Assembly: GCA_937919225.1 (NCBI GenBank)
Contig: CALFRH010000028.1
Coordinates: forward strand, 1-53,876
Source: an uncultured Parvularcula sp.
GTDB taxonomy: Bacteria; Pseudomonadota; Alphaproteobacteria; Caulobacterales; Parvularculaceae
Direction of reading: 5' to 3'
DNA length: 53,876 bases
In this document: piece by piece, positions 27,725-37,400 of the stretch
Numbering within the stretch: the stretch's first letter is position 1
How the letters are laid out: the number at the start of each line of letters is the position of its first letter
Notes under the pieces: model-generated
Databases searched by the model: none
What the model was told of the DNA's origin: nothing
The model's input: only the letters and a program-made list of their open reading frames with translations
Made by a program: the position numbers and the translations under genes

Positions 27725-29870
27725 AGACCCGTCCTTTGGACCGCAGCCGATCTGCAATCACGTCTGGAGGCGCAAGGTGATTTCCATAGGTTGACGCCAG
27801 GTCATTTGCACGCTGCAAAAATGCTGCGGCACCGACAGTGTCGATAAAGCTGACGGGTCCCCCCCAGGTGAGCGGATAAGACCACCCTAGGACCGCGCCC
27901 ACATCCGCTTCACGCGGATCAGTCACGACACCCTCAGCCATACAATGCAGCGTCTCTATCGATTGTGCGTAAAGCAATCGATCAATGACGTCTTGAATTG
28001 GTGGCTGTTCCGAAGCCACGGCCCAATTTTCGCTAAGACCGCGCCATAGAGTCTTTGTGCGGTCAGGGTGGTAGTCGTAAAATCCAGCGCTTGTTTTCCG
28101 CCCCATACGGTCATGGGTTTCAACCATCGCTTCCAGCACCGCGTCACCTGGGTGCTCTTGAAAGGCTGACCCCAGCGCCGCCTTAGCCTCGCGTCGGATC
28201 AAAAGGTTGAGGTCGAGCGCTGTCAAATCGAGAAGGTTGAGGGGACCAAACGGCATGCCGCCCAACTTGCCGCCATTTTCGATAAGTGCCGGCGCGACGC
28301 CTTCGGTCAGCATCCGTAGCCCTTCAAACTCGTATGATGTAACCACGCGACTTGTGTAAAAGCCGCGGGAGTCACGCACCGTAATCGGCGTTTTACCGAT
28401 GGCCTTAGCGGCGTCCATCGCATGGGCCAGACAGTTATCATCGGTTCCCTCACCACTGATGATTTCCAAAAGCTCCATCCGATCAACCGGTGAGAAAAAG
28501 TGCATTCCCAAGAAACGTTCGGGAGCATCGAGCGCTTCAGCAAGTTCACTGATCAATAGCGATGTTGTGTTACTAGCAAGGCAATAGTCACCTGACAGAG
28601 CGTCTTCCATTTTCTTTAGAATATCGCGCTTCAACTCAACGGACTCGAAAACGGCTTCAATAGCCAAATCAGCGCCATCAAGGGCAGCCAAATCCGTCGT
28701 TGGATGCAAACGGCCTAAAATCTCCGCCTGGGTTGCATCATCAATTTTAGCGCGCGCCATAGCTTTTTCAGCATAGGCGATGCCCTTCTCGGCCTGCGCC
28801 TGATCTTGGTCAATCATCACCACATCTAGGCCACTGCGCGCGCACGTGTAGGCGATCCCCGCCCCCATCATACCAACGCCAACAACACCCACCTTACGGG
28901 GCTGCCAATCGGGTGCGCCAGACGGACGTCGGGCAAGTTTACGCAGCTCATCTTTGAACGTAACGCCGGTGCGCATAAAGTTTCTGGCACTTGGATCAGC
29001 GAGGGTTTTGGCGAAATATTGCGCCTCGCTAGCGAGCCCCTGGTCCATCGTGGCCATTGACCCTTCATATACCGCAGCCACCACCCCAGCTTTACCCGGT
29101 GAAGTCTTTGACCGCCCTGCACAAAGCGAAGGGTTGGTCAGATCAAAGAGCATACTAACGCCAGGCGCATGAGCATCGCCGCCTGGCAGTTTAAATTTCT
29201 TCTCATCCCACGCTTGCGTCGCCGACGGCTCTGTCTTTAACCAAGCGCGCGCGGCGGAAGCTGCTTCGCCGGGCGAGACGACCTCATCGACAAGGCCAAT
29301 TTCTGCAGCCTTGGTGACGTTGACTGAACGCCCCTCTAACAAGAGCGGCAGGGCGGCTTTAATACCGGCCAGGCGGATTGCCCGCTGGGTTCCCCCACCC
29401 CCGGGGACAAGCCCCAAGGTGACATCGGGAAAACCCAACTTCGTCTCAGAATTGTCCCCAACATAACGTCGGTGTGCGGCGAGACAGACCTCAAATCCGC
29501 CGCCTAGCGCGCTGCCTTCAATCGCAACGGCAACCGGTTTACCACCGGTTTCAAGGGTGCGAAGCGCCGACTGCAAGGGACGGCATTGGTCAAGCAATGG
29601 CTCATAACGCTCAGCCCCCTCTGCATTAGAGTCTGAAAACACATTATAGGCATCAATCAGTCGATCGACATCGTGACCAGCGCTGAAGAGCGACTTACCG
29701 CTTTCAATGAGAATGCCGGTTACCCCGTCATCCGCCATCAGTGAACTGACAGCGACGTGGAAAGCATCCACCGCGTCCGCAGTTAAGAGATTTGTGGACT
29801 GATCAGGATCATCCCAGGTAATCGTTGCGATACCATCGGCCGACTTGTTGATTGAAAAAGCGTTTGTCAT
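27717..29870 (-). CDS. FadJ/FadB-type enoyl-CoA hydratase/3-hydroxyacyl-CoA dehydrogenase
   Basis: A bifunctional beta-oxidation enzyme of 717 residues. The N-terminal crotonase domain (to ~190) shows SALGGGFEVCLAAHRR and GFPDVTLGLVPGGGGTQR with the oxyanion-hole Gly and general-acid Glu positions. The NAD-binding 3-hydroxyacyl-CoA dehydrogenase domain has VGVGMMGAGIAY, ASNTTSLLIS and MHFFSPVDRMELLEII; the C-terminal dehydrogenase domains follow. The start is ATG 29870, which overlaps the thiolase stop (ATGA), not the upstream ORF-track start. It hydrates enoyl-CoA and oxidises the hydroxyacyl-CoA. Second gene of the minus-strand operon. Confidence 0.92.
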   Translation of the reverse strand: MTNAFSINKSADGIATITWDDPDQSTNLLTADAVDAFHVAVSSLMADDGVTGILIESGKSLFSAGHDVDRLIDAYNVFSDSNAEGAERYEPLLDQCRPLQSALRTLETGGKPVAVAIEGSALGGGFEVCLAAHRRYVGDNSETKLGFPDVTLGLVPGGGGTQRAIRLAGIKAALPLLLEGRSVNVTKAAEIGLVDEVVSPGEAASAARAWLKTEPSATQAWDEKKFKLPGGDAHAPGVSMLFDLTNPSLCAGRSKTSPGKAGVVAAVYEGSMATMDQGLASEAQYFAKTLADPSARNFMRTGVTFKDELRKLARRPSGAPDWQPRKVGVVGVGMMGAGIAYTCARSGLDVVMIDQDQAQAEKGIAYAEKAMARAKIDDATQAEILGRLHPTTDLAALDGADLAIEAVFESVELKRDILKKMEDALSGDYCLASNTTSLLISELAEALDAPERFLGMHFFSPVDRMELLEIISGEGTDDNCLAHAMDAAKAIGKTPITVRDSRGFYTSRVVTSYEFEGLRMLTEGVAPALIENGGKLGGMPFGPLNLLDLTALDLNLLIRREAKAALGSAFQEHPGDAVLEAMVETHDRMGRKTSAGFYDYHPDRTKTLWRGLSENWAVASEQPPIQDVIDRLLYAQSIETLHCMAEGVVTDPREADVGAVLGWSYPLTWGGPVSFIDTVGAAAFLQRANDLASTYGNHLAPPDVIADRLRSKGRVYV

Positions 29871-31084
29871 GCCGACATCTCCCGCTCGACCATCACGGCC
29901 GTACCCATACCAGCGCCGATACAAAGAACGGCGATCCCGCGTTTTAAATTTTTGCGTTCTAGCGCGTCCACAAGCGTGCCGAGCAACATTGCACCCGTGG
30001 CCCCAATGGGATGGCCCATGGCGATCGCACCGCCATCAACATTCACACACTCTGGATCGAGATCGAACTTCGCCATAACGTCGAGCGGTACCGCAGCGAA
30101 AGCTTCGTTCACTTCCCATAGATCGATATCAGAGACGCAGAGCCCTGTTCGCTTCAACATTTTCTTGATGGCCACTTCTGGCCCCGTGAAAACAATGGTT
30201 GGTTCCGACCCAGATGTTGTGAATGCAGTGATCCGCGCTCTCGGCTTCATCCCGGTACGGTGACCAATTTCTTCTGTACCAAGTAGAATACCCGCGGCGC
30301 CGTCGACAATACCCGAAGCATTACCAGCATGATGGACATGCTCAACACGCTCAATATGCGGATAGCGAGAGACAATAACGTCGTCGAGACCATATTTACG
30401 GCCTAACTCTTCAAAAGAGGGCTTCAACGCGGAAAGGGACTCAAGCGTCGTACCTGGACGAATATGTTCATCTCGCGCCAGCACCGGCGCTCCCAAATGG
30501 TCAGTCACGGTGATAACGGAACGATCAAAATGGCCTGCCTCCCACGCGGCATGAGCCCTAGATTGGCTCACAACCGCATATTCATCAACCGCCGTACGAT
30601 CAAAACCACCGAGCGTCGCCAGACCGTCGGCCGAGACCCCTTGGGAAACGGTTGACCGATCGATGGCCACCCGTGGGTCAGTGTAAAGAGCGCCGCCTTC
30701 ACTACCCATCCAAACACGGCTCATGCTCTCAACACCGCCTGCAACCAAAAGGTCCAGCTGCCCCGACGCAATTTGTCCAGCTGCGAAGTTCACCGCATCA
30801 AGCCCTGATCCGCAATACCGATTGATCTGAACGCCAGCCGCGCTGTCGGCGTAACCCGCTCGCAATACCGATACCCGTCCGATATTACTGCCCTGCTCAT
30901 TGATGGGCGTTAAACACCCAAGAATAACATCATCAATAAGGGCCGTATCAAGATCGTTACGATCCCGAAGAGCGCGTAGTGTTTGCGCCGCCAGCTCACT
31001 TGCCGGGATCGCATGGAGTGCGCCAGCGGAGCGCCCTCGCCCGCGCGGCGTGCGCACGTGGTCATAAATAAAGCAATCTAACAT
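29867..31084 (-). CDS. Acetyl-CoA acyltransferase (thiolase)
   Basis: A 405-residue degradative thiolase. Cys91 in QINRYCGSGLDAV forms the acyl-enzyme; HHAGNASGIVDGAAG, GGAIAMGHPIGATGA (His) and IAVLCIGAGMGTAV (second Cys) complete the active site. It releases acetyl- or propionyl-CoA from 3-ketoacyl-CoA. The ATG at 31084 has a strong GGGAAAGG upstream and matches the family N-terminus. First gene of the five-gene operon thiolase, fadJ-like, ligase, GMC, DUF2817. A palindromic operator lies 61 bp upstream, putting the whole operon in the shared regulon. Confidence 0.94.
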   Translation of the reverse strand: MLDCFIYDHVRTPRGRGRSAGALHAIPASELAAQTLRALRDRNDLDTALIDDVILGCLTPINEQGSNIGRVSVLRAGYADSAAGVQINRYCGSGLDAVNFAAGQIASGQLDLLVAGGVESMSRVWMGSEGGALYTDPRVAIDRSTVSQGVSADGLATLGGFDRTAVDEYAVVSQSRAHAAWEAGHFDRSVITVTDHLGAPVLARDEHIRPGTTLESLSALKPSFEELGRKYGLDDVIVSRYPHIERVEHVHHAGNASGIVDGAAGILLGTEEIGHRTGMKPRARITAFTTSGSEPTIVFTGPEVAIKKMLKRTGLCVSDIDLWEVNEAFAAVPLDVMAKFDLDPECVNVDGGAIAMGHPIGATGAMLLGTLVDALERKNLKRGIAVLCIGAGMGTAVMVEREMSA

Positions 31085-31144
31085 ACAAACCTTTCCCACC
31101 GTAGCCGCGATGACGCGTGTCGGAGCGAGCAAATCCTATATAAT

Positions 31145-31160
31145 GAGTAGCATACTACAT
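31145..31160. promoter_or_regulatory. 16-bp palindromic operator, site 4 (upstream of thiolase operon)
   Basis: GAGTAGCATACTACAT keeps GTAGCAT-CTAC with one change in the core (GCATAC for GCATGC). On the minus strand it follows TGTATA, with TTGACG 20 bp further upstream, so a promoter overlapping the site is likely. Confidence 0.72.
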
Positions 31161-31466
31161 ATACAGTGACGCACAAAGCTGCAAGCGTCAACGCGCTATG
31201 CTGACCCCATTAAAAACGTTAACCATTTGGCTTATTGACTTGGCACGTGAACGAGACGGGAATAGTCGATGCGCCCAATATGATAAAGATAGGTACCAAG
31301 CGGCGCACACGACTCAATTGTATCGTGATCGACTACCGCAGCATCGCCTAAGATATATTTGAGTTTCCGACCACAGGCGCCAGTCGTCTCGAAGCTAAGC
31401 GGGCAACCAAACCACCGCTATCGCTAGTACGCGTACCATTTTTCATCATTCGCCAGCTCTCTTCAC
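31161..31466. other. Intergenic stretch with a 61-codon open frame lacking a start
   Basis: Between the thiolase operator and the ABC-2 gene the minus strand has an uninterrupted frame from 31417 down to a TAA at 31232. It reads ...SFETTGACGRKLKYILGDAA and ends GRIDYSRLVHVPSQ, with no ATG or GTG start. A short ATG frame (MMKNGTRTSDSGG) lies just upstream in a different phase. This could be a frameshifted remnant of a small gene; I do not recognise the family. No terminator is clear. Confidence 0.35.
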
Positions 31467-34400
31467 TTAACCGACATCGCGTTCATCATCGGCGACCCTA
31501 CCCTCTCCGACCGGCAGTTCCGAAGCCTCAAACAATCCTGTGATGTAATGGCGCTCTTCAACCGGGCTTGCGGCGACGATGTCGCGCGCGACTTTTTGAG
31601 CTTCTAGCAGCCTGTGTGGCGATTGAGACGCCTTGTCATAGGCTCGAGTAAGGGCATCTAGTAACCTGTCCTGCCCAATCCGGCGCTCGATCTTAAGAAG
31701 CGTCAAAAGACCTTTGGCACGCATATAGTCTTCACCATCACTATCGAGGATCGCATACTCGATGCCATCTATTTTGGCCTGCTCTCTGCGATACTCATCA
31801 AGTTGAAATGCCTCATAAACGGCGACTTGCTCTTCATCGTCCAATGCAATCAACGCCAGATAAGACGGAACAGCCTTGGACAGAAAATCCGCACCTGCAA
31901 TATCTGCGATGGCGCGTTTATCGCCCCACCATACAGTCAGCGCCTTCTCCATGGTTAAAAACTTAACCCAGTCGAACGTCCAATTGCTATTGTAATCATG
32001 GACCCAGGCTTTGTCTTCCGGAATAACTATAAGGTTGCCGGCAGCGAATGCATCAGCCTCTTCATGGCTACCCGCCCACAAATGATATGGCGCGCCCGCA
32101 ATTGTCATTGTTTTATACGGAAATTCTCCAAACTTCTCAGCATATCTATTTATGGCTTCGCTTACGCCCTCCTGCATACGAACTATATTTTCTGTATGCC
32201 GAGGGTGATGAAGAACTCGCAAGACGCCCCCTCGCTGAGATAGACGTGTCTCTGCAATGGCGAAGTTGGCACTCACAATACCCACAGCAAGCGACCCTGC
32301 TCCGTGATTAATGGTTTTCATCTGCATACTATCATTACTACGTACACTACTGAGCGGATCACCGCTCGCCGCAACAGTCTGAGGCTGGTTGACTTCGACA
32401 GACAACGTCAAGTCCACATAACGCGCCGCACCATATGCCGTTGTGCCGGTGCTCGCGATAACCTCTTTAGGTGGACGAACCCGTTCCCCGACTCCAAACC
32501 TTTCCCGGCGCTTGGCTTCTTTTAGCTCACGACCTCTGTCGTACCCGATAAGCGGAAGGAAAAGAGGTCGCACCGTACTGCCGTCTTCGACAATTGGCCC
32601 CAACATCGTGCCATTGCCATACAATGGATAGTGGGCGGCGACCTCCACTTCTATACGTCTTGTTGCACCGGAGACCATCGGTTCAGAGAGGGAAGCGATG
32701 ACAACATGGCCGTATCGATCCTTATCCTCAACGCCGCCAAACCCACGGCTCGTATCAACGAAGGCATCACCGCGGACAGCGACGAATTTGAGGCCCTCTG
32801 CCCAATTGATCAAAAACGACTCCACCGGATCATCGTTGTAGTTCACCAGATCGAATGCAGCGACGTAACGCATGCGCCGCTCGTTTGGTTCTATCGTAAC
32901 CGCCAAGTCGGCGGCCGTTACGATCGGAGTAGGCTTGCTGCGCCAGTCCCCGAAGACTTTTTCATACTCAGCATTCTCAGCGTACTCATCGTCCTTGGTA
33001 TGGAAATCGTTCACGACCGTTGTTGCATAAAGAACCATTTGCGTTGAATAGGCGAACGCAATCGCCAGAACCGCGAGGCCACCAATCGCCAGCGGCGTGG
33101 TACGCACACGAGCGAGCGCCGTGCGCGTTTTCCAGTCGGTTTCAATGCCGCGCCGTGAAAACAAAGTCGCGAAAAAAGCAATGAAGAGGACAAGGGAGAA
33201 CCAGACAGCGCCATGCCAAGCTGCTTTCAGGTTGGTCTGCCGCCCGATATCGAAATCGGACCAATAAGCTTCCAAAACAAAGCCTACCAACCAAATTTGC
33301 CGCTCCAACTGATCTGTTTCTGCTGCAATCAAACATGCAATTAGGAAGATGATGGGCAGCCCCATGGTCAGAAGCCGGTTGTTTGAAAGTGTCCAAACAA
33401 TGTACACGAGACCGGCGTAAACCGGGAAAGTCAGCATGCCATACTGAAAAAGACCTTCCGCCAAAACGGCCCATCTTATCTCTCCGGCTGATGGCAACTG
33501 AGAAACAATGGCGCCAATACCCGGCAAAGCGACAAATGTTAACGCCAATAAAATCAGTGCGATAACATTCGACAAAACCAATTTGGCCGTTGAGGTCGGC
33601 ATTGCATCGATAAGGGCGGCCATGCGCGTTTCTTGATCCCGGGATACGATTTCAGTTGCAAAGAAAACAAGAGCAACGATCGCTGGCAACCAGGCCCCTG
33701 TAATGATGAGGTCCAACAATTGAGGCGTCCACAGACCGGTAAATGTTTCAACCCGTTCGAACGTAAACCCTGAATAGGCGGCGAAGATCGCCATCATAAG
33801 GTACATAAAAAGGACGATTAAAAACGCTGGTGTTATCGCCACATATTTGAATTTCATCCAAGCGCCGCGCCAAACAACACCGCCTGCACCAAGCGTTTCG
33901 CTTTCACGCCGCCTGAAGCCGAAAGGCCATCTTTTGGCCCGATTGGTATGCGATTTTTTGAGAAACCTCTCTACCCTGAAGTTGACGAACGCCGCAATAA
34001 AAAGCCCAAGCCCCACTGATAGCAACAACAACCTGTTTGCAATAAAAGCAGGCGTCATCTCAATCAAACCGCGTTGCCGCATGTCCGCAGACCAATAATT
34101 GACCTGGGCGTCGAGCGTTTGTTTACCGACCGGATCAGTCGCCTGAAGAAGAAAAAGATTATTCTCAACGTCTTCGAACGAAACGGCATACGTAAAGAAA
34201 AGCACTATAAACACTGCCGTCAGTGCATACGACGCCGTACCGCGGCCAGTCAGCGCCGTCAGACCAAAATGCATCCCGCCATATGCAATACTGGAAAGGC
34301 CTAACCACAATAGCGTCGCCTGCGTCATCGACGCCCAGGGCGTTTCAACAAGCGCACCTTTGTCAATAAGACCGACCGCTGGGCCAACGTATGGGAAGAG

Positions 34401-34802
34401 AACAAAGGCGACCGGCAACGATGCGATGACAATGACAAGGCTGATCCAGCTCGCCAGGGCTTTGGCTCCTAAGTACTTTCGATATTCTATCGGCTTGGAA
34501 TAGATGAGCGGCCCGATGCGCGTTTTGAGATCAGATAAGAGCGGCATGGTCATCAAACCAGCGCCAAGAACGGCGCACCAAAAGGTCGAGTACATAAAAA
34601 AGTACTGCGCGGTATAGGCTGAGTTTCGTGCAACACGCCCAGACGCCACCAAACCATCCCAATCCGCCGTCCCTAAATCAAATATGTTTTTCAACGTCAT
34701 TATGATGGCGATGGCCCAAATGACCTTCGACTTCAGGACGCGTCTAAGCTCAAACCTTAAAACGGTTTTAAATGTATTTGCTTCAGCTACGGGATTGCTC
34801 AT
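31467..34802 (-). CDS. ABC-2 permease fused to a degenerate M1-aminopeptidase-like domain
   Basis: An 1111-residue membrane protein of the known ABC permease/M1 aminopeptidase fusion type. The N-terminal ~600 residues form two sets of six helices of the ABC-2 type. Then comes an extracytoplasmic M1-like region with SHEEADAFAAGNLIVIPED. Where M1 enzymes have HExxH before WWG, this protein reads MEKALTVWWG, so both zinc His are missing and peptidase activity is unlikely. The ATPase gene sits 4 bp upstream and supplies the energy. The substrate is unknown; the dead peptidase domain may bind a peptide or regulate the exporter. No copy of the shared palindrome precedes this operon. Confidence 0.88.
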   Translation of the reverse strand: MSNPVAEANTFKTVLRFELRRVLKSKVIWAIAIIMTLKNIFDLGTADWDGLVASGRVARNSAYTAQYFFMYSTFWCAVLGAGLMTMPLLSDLKTRIGPLIYSKPIEYRKYLGAKALASWISLVIVIASLPVAFVLFPYVGPAVGLIDKGALVETPWASMTQATLLWLGLSSIAYGGMHFGLTALTGRGTASYALTAVFIVLFFTYAVSFEDVENNLFLLQATDPVGKQTLDAQVNYWSADMRQRGLIEMTPAFIANRLLLLSVGLGLFIAAFVNFRVERFLKKSHTNRAKRWPFGFRRRESETLGAGGVVWRGAWMKFKYVAITPAFLIVLFMYLMMAIFAAYSGFTFERVETFTGLWTPQLLDLIITGAWLPAIVALVFFATEIVSRDQETRMAALIDAMPTSTAKLVLSNVIALILLALTFVALPGIGAIVSQLPSAGEIRWAVLAEGLFQYGMLTFPVYAGLVYIVWTLSNNRLLTMGLPIIFLIACLIAAETDQLERQIWLVGFVLEAYWSDFDIGRQTNLKAAWHGAVWFSLVLFIAFFATLFSRRGIETDWKTRTALARVRTTPLAIGGLAVLAIAFAYSTQMVLYATTVVNDFHTKDDEYAENAEYEKVFGDWRSKPTPIVTAADLAVTIEPNERRMRYVAAFDLVNYNDDPVESFLINWAEGLKFVAVRGDAFVDTSRGFGGVEDKDRYGHVVIASLSEPMVSGATRRIEVEVAAHYPLYGNGTMLGPIVEDGSTVRPLFLPLIGYDRGRELKEAKRRERFGVGERVRPPKEVIASTGTTAYGAARYVDLTLSVEVNQPQTVAASGDPLSSVRSNDSMQMKTINHGAGSLAVGIVSANFAIAETRLSQRGGVLRVLHHPRHTENIVRMQEGVSEAINRYAEKFGEFPYKTMTIAGAPYHLWAGSHEEADAFAAGNLIVIPEDKAWVHDYNSNWTFDWVKFLTMEKALTVWWGDKRAIADIAGADFLSKAVPSYLALIALDDEEQVAVYEAFQLDEYRREQAKIDGIEYAILDSDGEDYMRAKGLLTLLKIERRIGQDRLLDALTRAYDKASQSPHRLLEAQKVARDIVAASPVEERHYITGLFEASELPVGEGRVADDERDVG

Positions 34803-34806
34803 GGGA

Positions 34807-35691
34807 TTAATGATGGGTTTTCGTCAAGCTGAAGAAAGTATCTTCTAGTGTTGGTGTTTTAGGCTCAAACCCTGCGCCCGGCGAGGCTTCCGATTCGACA
34901 AGTACCCGGACTTTTCCGCGCTGAACCTTCGTCGCAATGACGTTTGCTTCCGCTCGCACCTCAGCGACATCTTTGGTATCGAGATCACCAATCCAAAGGC
35001 GTCCTTCCAGCTGTGCGGTGAAGTCATCCGGTGAGCCAGTTCCAACGATATGGCCCCGATGAAGAACGGCCATCTCTGTACAGAGAGTAGCAATGTCTTC
35101 AACTATGTGCGTCGACAAAAAGATAATGCAGTCACGGCTAATCGAGGCAAGAATTTCATGAAGTCGGTTTCGTTCAGTGGGATCGAGCCCAGCAGTTGGT
35201 TCATCGACAATGAGTAGCTTTGGCTCACCAAGTAGCGCCTGCGCCACGCCGAAACGCTGACGCATGCCACCAGAATAGGTATCAACGCTGCGTGTCCGAA
35301 CATCCCAAAGGTTCACCGCGTGGAGAAGCCGTTTGACCTCATCAACACGCTTAGCAGGATTATCAAAGCCCTTGAGCTGCGCCAAATAGTCTAACAGCTC
35401 AATCGCCGGCACGCCGGGGTAAACCCCAAACTCTTGCGGCAAATATCCTATGAAACGGCGCGCCTCAGCTGGCTCCGCTACAATATCCACCTCCCCTAGC
35501 CGCAATCCGCCCGCGCTAGGCACCTGAAGGGTTGCCAACGAATTCATGAGCGTTGACTTGCCTGCGCCATTGTGCCCAAGCAATCCAAACATCCCTGGAC
35601 TGATGGTAAGGGAAACATCGTCAAGGGCTTTTACACCATTACCGTAGAGTTTACTAACGTTTCTGATCTGAAGTTTGAGAGCGTCGCTCAT
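34807..35691 (-). CDS. ABC transporter ATP-binding protein (for ABC-2 permease)
   Basis: A 294-residue ATPase: Walker A GLLGHNGAGKSTLM, Q-loop YLPQEFGVYPG, signature YSGGMRQRFGVAQ, Walker B LLIVDEPTAGLDP and switch LSTHIVED. It is the CcmA/DRI type that drives ABC-2 exporters. It lies 4 bp upstream of the fused permease, giving a two-gene operon. A GGAG ribosome site precedes the ATG. The substrate cannot be inferred. Confidence 0.92.
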   Translation of the reverse strand: MSDALKLQIRNVSKLYGNGVKALDDVSLTISPGMFGLLGHNGAGKSTLMNSLATLQVPSAGGLRLGEVDIVAEPAEARRFIGYLPQEFGVYPGVPAIELLDYLAQLKGFDNPAKRVDEVKRLLHAVNLWDVRTRSVDTYSGGMRQRFGVAQALLGEPKLLIVDEPTAGLDPTERNRLHEILASISRDCIIFLSTHIVEDIATLCTEMAVLHRGHIVGTGSPDDFTAQLEGRLWIGDLDTKDVAEVRAEANVIATKVQRGKVRVLVESEASPGAGFEPKTPTLEDTFFSLTKTHH

Positions 35692-35866
35692 GTCTAATAC
35701 TCCACAGGTGCCTCAAAGACTTTCAAAACTCTATCGTGCGCCTGTCATCACCTTGCACGGCAAAGCGCATTAAAAAGCACGTCGACGTCTACAGCAGACC
35801 TAGACTCCAGCGGTAGCGTCATTCAGGCATCCCTTCGTTTTTATTTCACTTCAGACGTCAAACTGC

Positions 35867-37051
35867 TTACGCCATCTGTGCCACAGCACCTTGAGATATC
35901 AGGGTCTCAATCTCTTTTTCTTCGTATCCAGCGTCACGCATTATCGCACGAGTGTCCGCGCCGGGGGCACGGGGCGGCCTCGGCATATCCGCCGGGTGAT
36001 GACGAAACCTTGGCACTGGCATCGGTTGCGACTGCCCTCCCACAGACGCGTATGTGCCCCGCACCTGAGCGTGTGGATGGGCCCGAGCCTGTTCAAAATC
36101 AAGAACTGGCGCACAACAGCTATCGATTGGGTCGAGAAGAGTCTGTAACTCGGCCTGCGTGTGACGGCCAAAAGCCTCTGTCAGCAGCGTCCTTAGCTCT
36201 GGCCAACGTGACTTATCCGATAGAGCGTCACTGGGAAAATCAATTTTTAGAGCATCCAAGGTTTGCTTAAAGAACTTCTCCTCGAGCGCACCAATTGTAT
36301 AGAAACGATCATCTTTCGTTTTGTATACTGAATAATGAGGGGCACTTCCATCTAAGATATTCGTTCCCCGCTCTAACGACCACGCCCCCGCCCCCCACAT
36401 AACGCAGAAAACAGAACAAAGAAGGGCCACACCGTCCGACATGGCCGCGTCCACAACATCCCCAACGCCGGTCTGTCGAGCTCTTGAGAGGGCAGCGACA
36501 ACACCAAAAGCCGTATACAGCGCGCCTCCCGCGAAATCACCAACTAACATTAAAGGAACAGGTGGCGGATCACCCGCCTGGCCCATCGCATGCAGCGCCC
36601 CTGTTACAGCTATGTAGTTCAAATCATGGCCAGCCCGCTGCGCCAGCGGGCCATCCTGCCCCCATCCGGTGAGTCGCCCATAGACAAGGTCAGGCTTTAA
36701 TTCGAGGCATTTATCAGGCCCAATGCCCAACCGCTCTGCCACGCCGGGACGAAACCCTTCAACTACAATATCCGCTTCCTGAACAAGGCGCAGAGCGACA
36801 TCACCCCCCTCTTTCGATTTGAGATCGAGGGCAATTGATCGCCGACTACGAGACAGCGTATCGTGTTCAGGCGGCATCGGAATTCCAATACCCGAGGGGG
36901 TTACCCTGTCCACCTTGATGACATCAGCACCAAGATCAGCCAGTAGCATGCAAGCCATCGGCGCTGACCCAATCCCGGCAAACTCGACCACCCGAACGCC
37001 TCCTAGTGGCCCATTATGCTGTGACTGAGCGCCCTCACCCTGATCGGCCAT
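35867..37051 (-). CDS. CaiB/BaiF family, alpha-methylacyl-CoA racemase-like
   Basis: A 394-residue family III CoA-transferase fold protein. The residues used by alpha-methylacyl-CoA racemases are in place: GHDLNYIAVTGALHAMG (catalytic His), VGDFAGGALYTAFGV (Asp) and GALEEKFFKQTL (Glu). These enzymes flip the 2-methyl centre of branched acyl-CoA so that beta-oxidation of isoprenoid or steroid side chains can go on. ATG 37051 has AAGGGA upstream. The promoter region carries a near-perfect palindromic operator, so it belongs with the thiolase, ligase and receptor in the shared regulon. A CoA-transferase activity is the alternative. Confidence 0.88.
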   Translation of the reverse strand: MADQGEGAQSQHNGPLGGVRVVEFAGIGSAPMACMLLADLGADVIKVDRVTPSGIGIPMPPEHDTLSRSRRSIALDLKSKEGGDVALRLVQEADIVVEGFRPGVAERLGIGPDKCLELKPDLVYGRLTGWGQDGPLAQRAGHDLNYIAVTGALHAMGQAGDPPPVPLMLVGDFAGGALYTAFGVVAALSRARQTGVGDVVDAAMSDGVALLCSVFCVMWGAGAWSLERGTNILDGSAPHYSVYKTKDDRFYTIGALEEKFFKQTLDALKIDFPSDALSDKSRWPELRTLLTEAFGRHTQAELQTLLDPIDSCCAPVLDFEQARAHPHAQVRGTYASVGGQSQPMPVPRFRHHPADMPRPPRAPGADTRAIMRDAGYEEKEIETLISQGAVAQMA

Positions 37052-37136
37052 ACACCATCCCTTAGCGCATCAAGCGCAACCAAAAATTCGACTAAATCCG
37101 AGAACGACACAGATTTTCATCATCAATAACATTTTT

Positions 37137-37178
37137 ATGTAGCATGCTATTTATGTTAAACCCCTTCATTGCTGTCAA
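37137..37178 (-). promoter_or_regulatory. Promoter plus 16-bp palindromic operator, site 5 (CaiB gene)
   Basis: On the minus strand TTGACA (37173-37178), a 17-bp spacer and CATAAA (37150-37155) run straight into AAATAGCATGCTACAT (37137-37152). The palindrome overlaps the -10 box and the expected transcription start, as at sites 3, 6, 9 and 10. CaiB starts about 86 bp downstream. Confidence 0.75.
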
Positions 37179-37342
37179 GTAAATGGTTGCCATTAGATCC
37201 CGACCACCGCCGCAGGAGAAATCACCTTGATCGACAGATCCGACCAGTTAGCCAGTCCGCTATTTCTCTCAAAGGCAAGAAACTAACGTCAACTGGCTTA
37301 GCTCACGAGTTAGATTTGGTTGACCAGTCATAACGAACGAAG
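37179..37342. other. Spacer between the two divergent promoter-operators
   Basis: About 165 bp between the CaiB promoter and the pseudogene promoter. An AGGAG followed by a TTG-initiated 19-codon frame (37228 on) is present but ends quickly and is not recognised. Nothing else can be supported. Confidence 0.4.
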
Positions 37343-37385
37343 TTGACAGCCTTAAAATTCCATCACATTATGTAGCATACTACTT
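37343..37385 (+). promoter_or_regulatory. Promoter plus 16-bp palindromic operator, site 6 (pseudogene promoter)
   Basis: TTGACA (37343-37348), 17 bp, CATTAT (37366-37371), then ATGTAGCATACTACTT (37370-37385). The pseudogene's old ATG is at 37401, 16 bp beyond the palindrome. The promoter and operator remain intact although the gene is dead. Confidence 0.72.
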
Positions 37386-37400
37386 ATAAAGATCAGCGGT

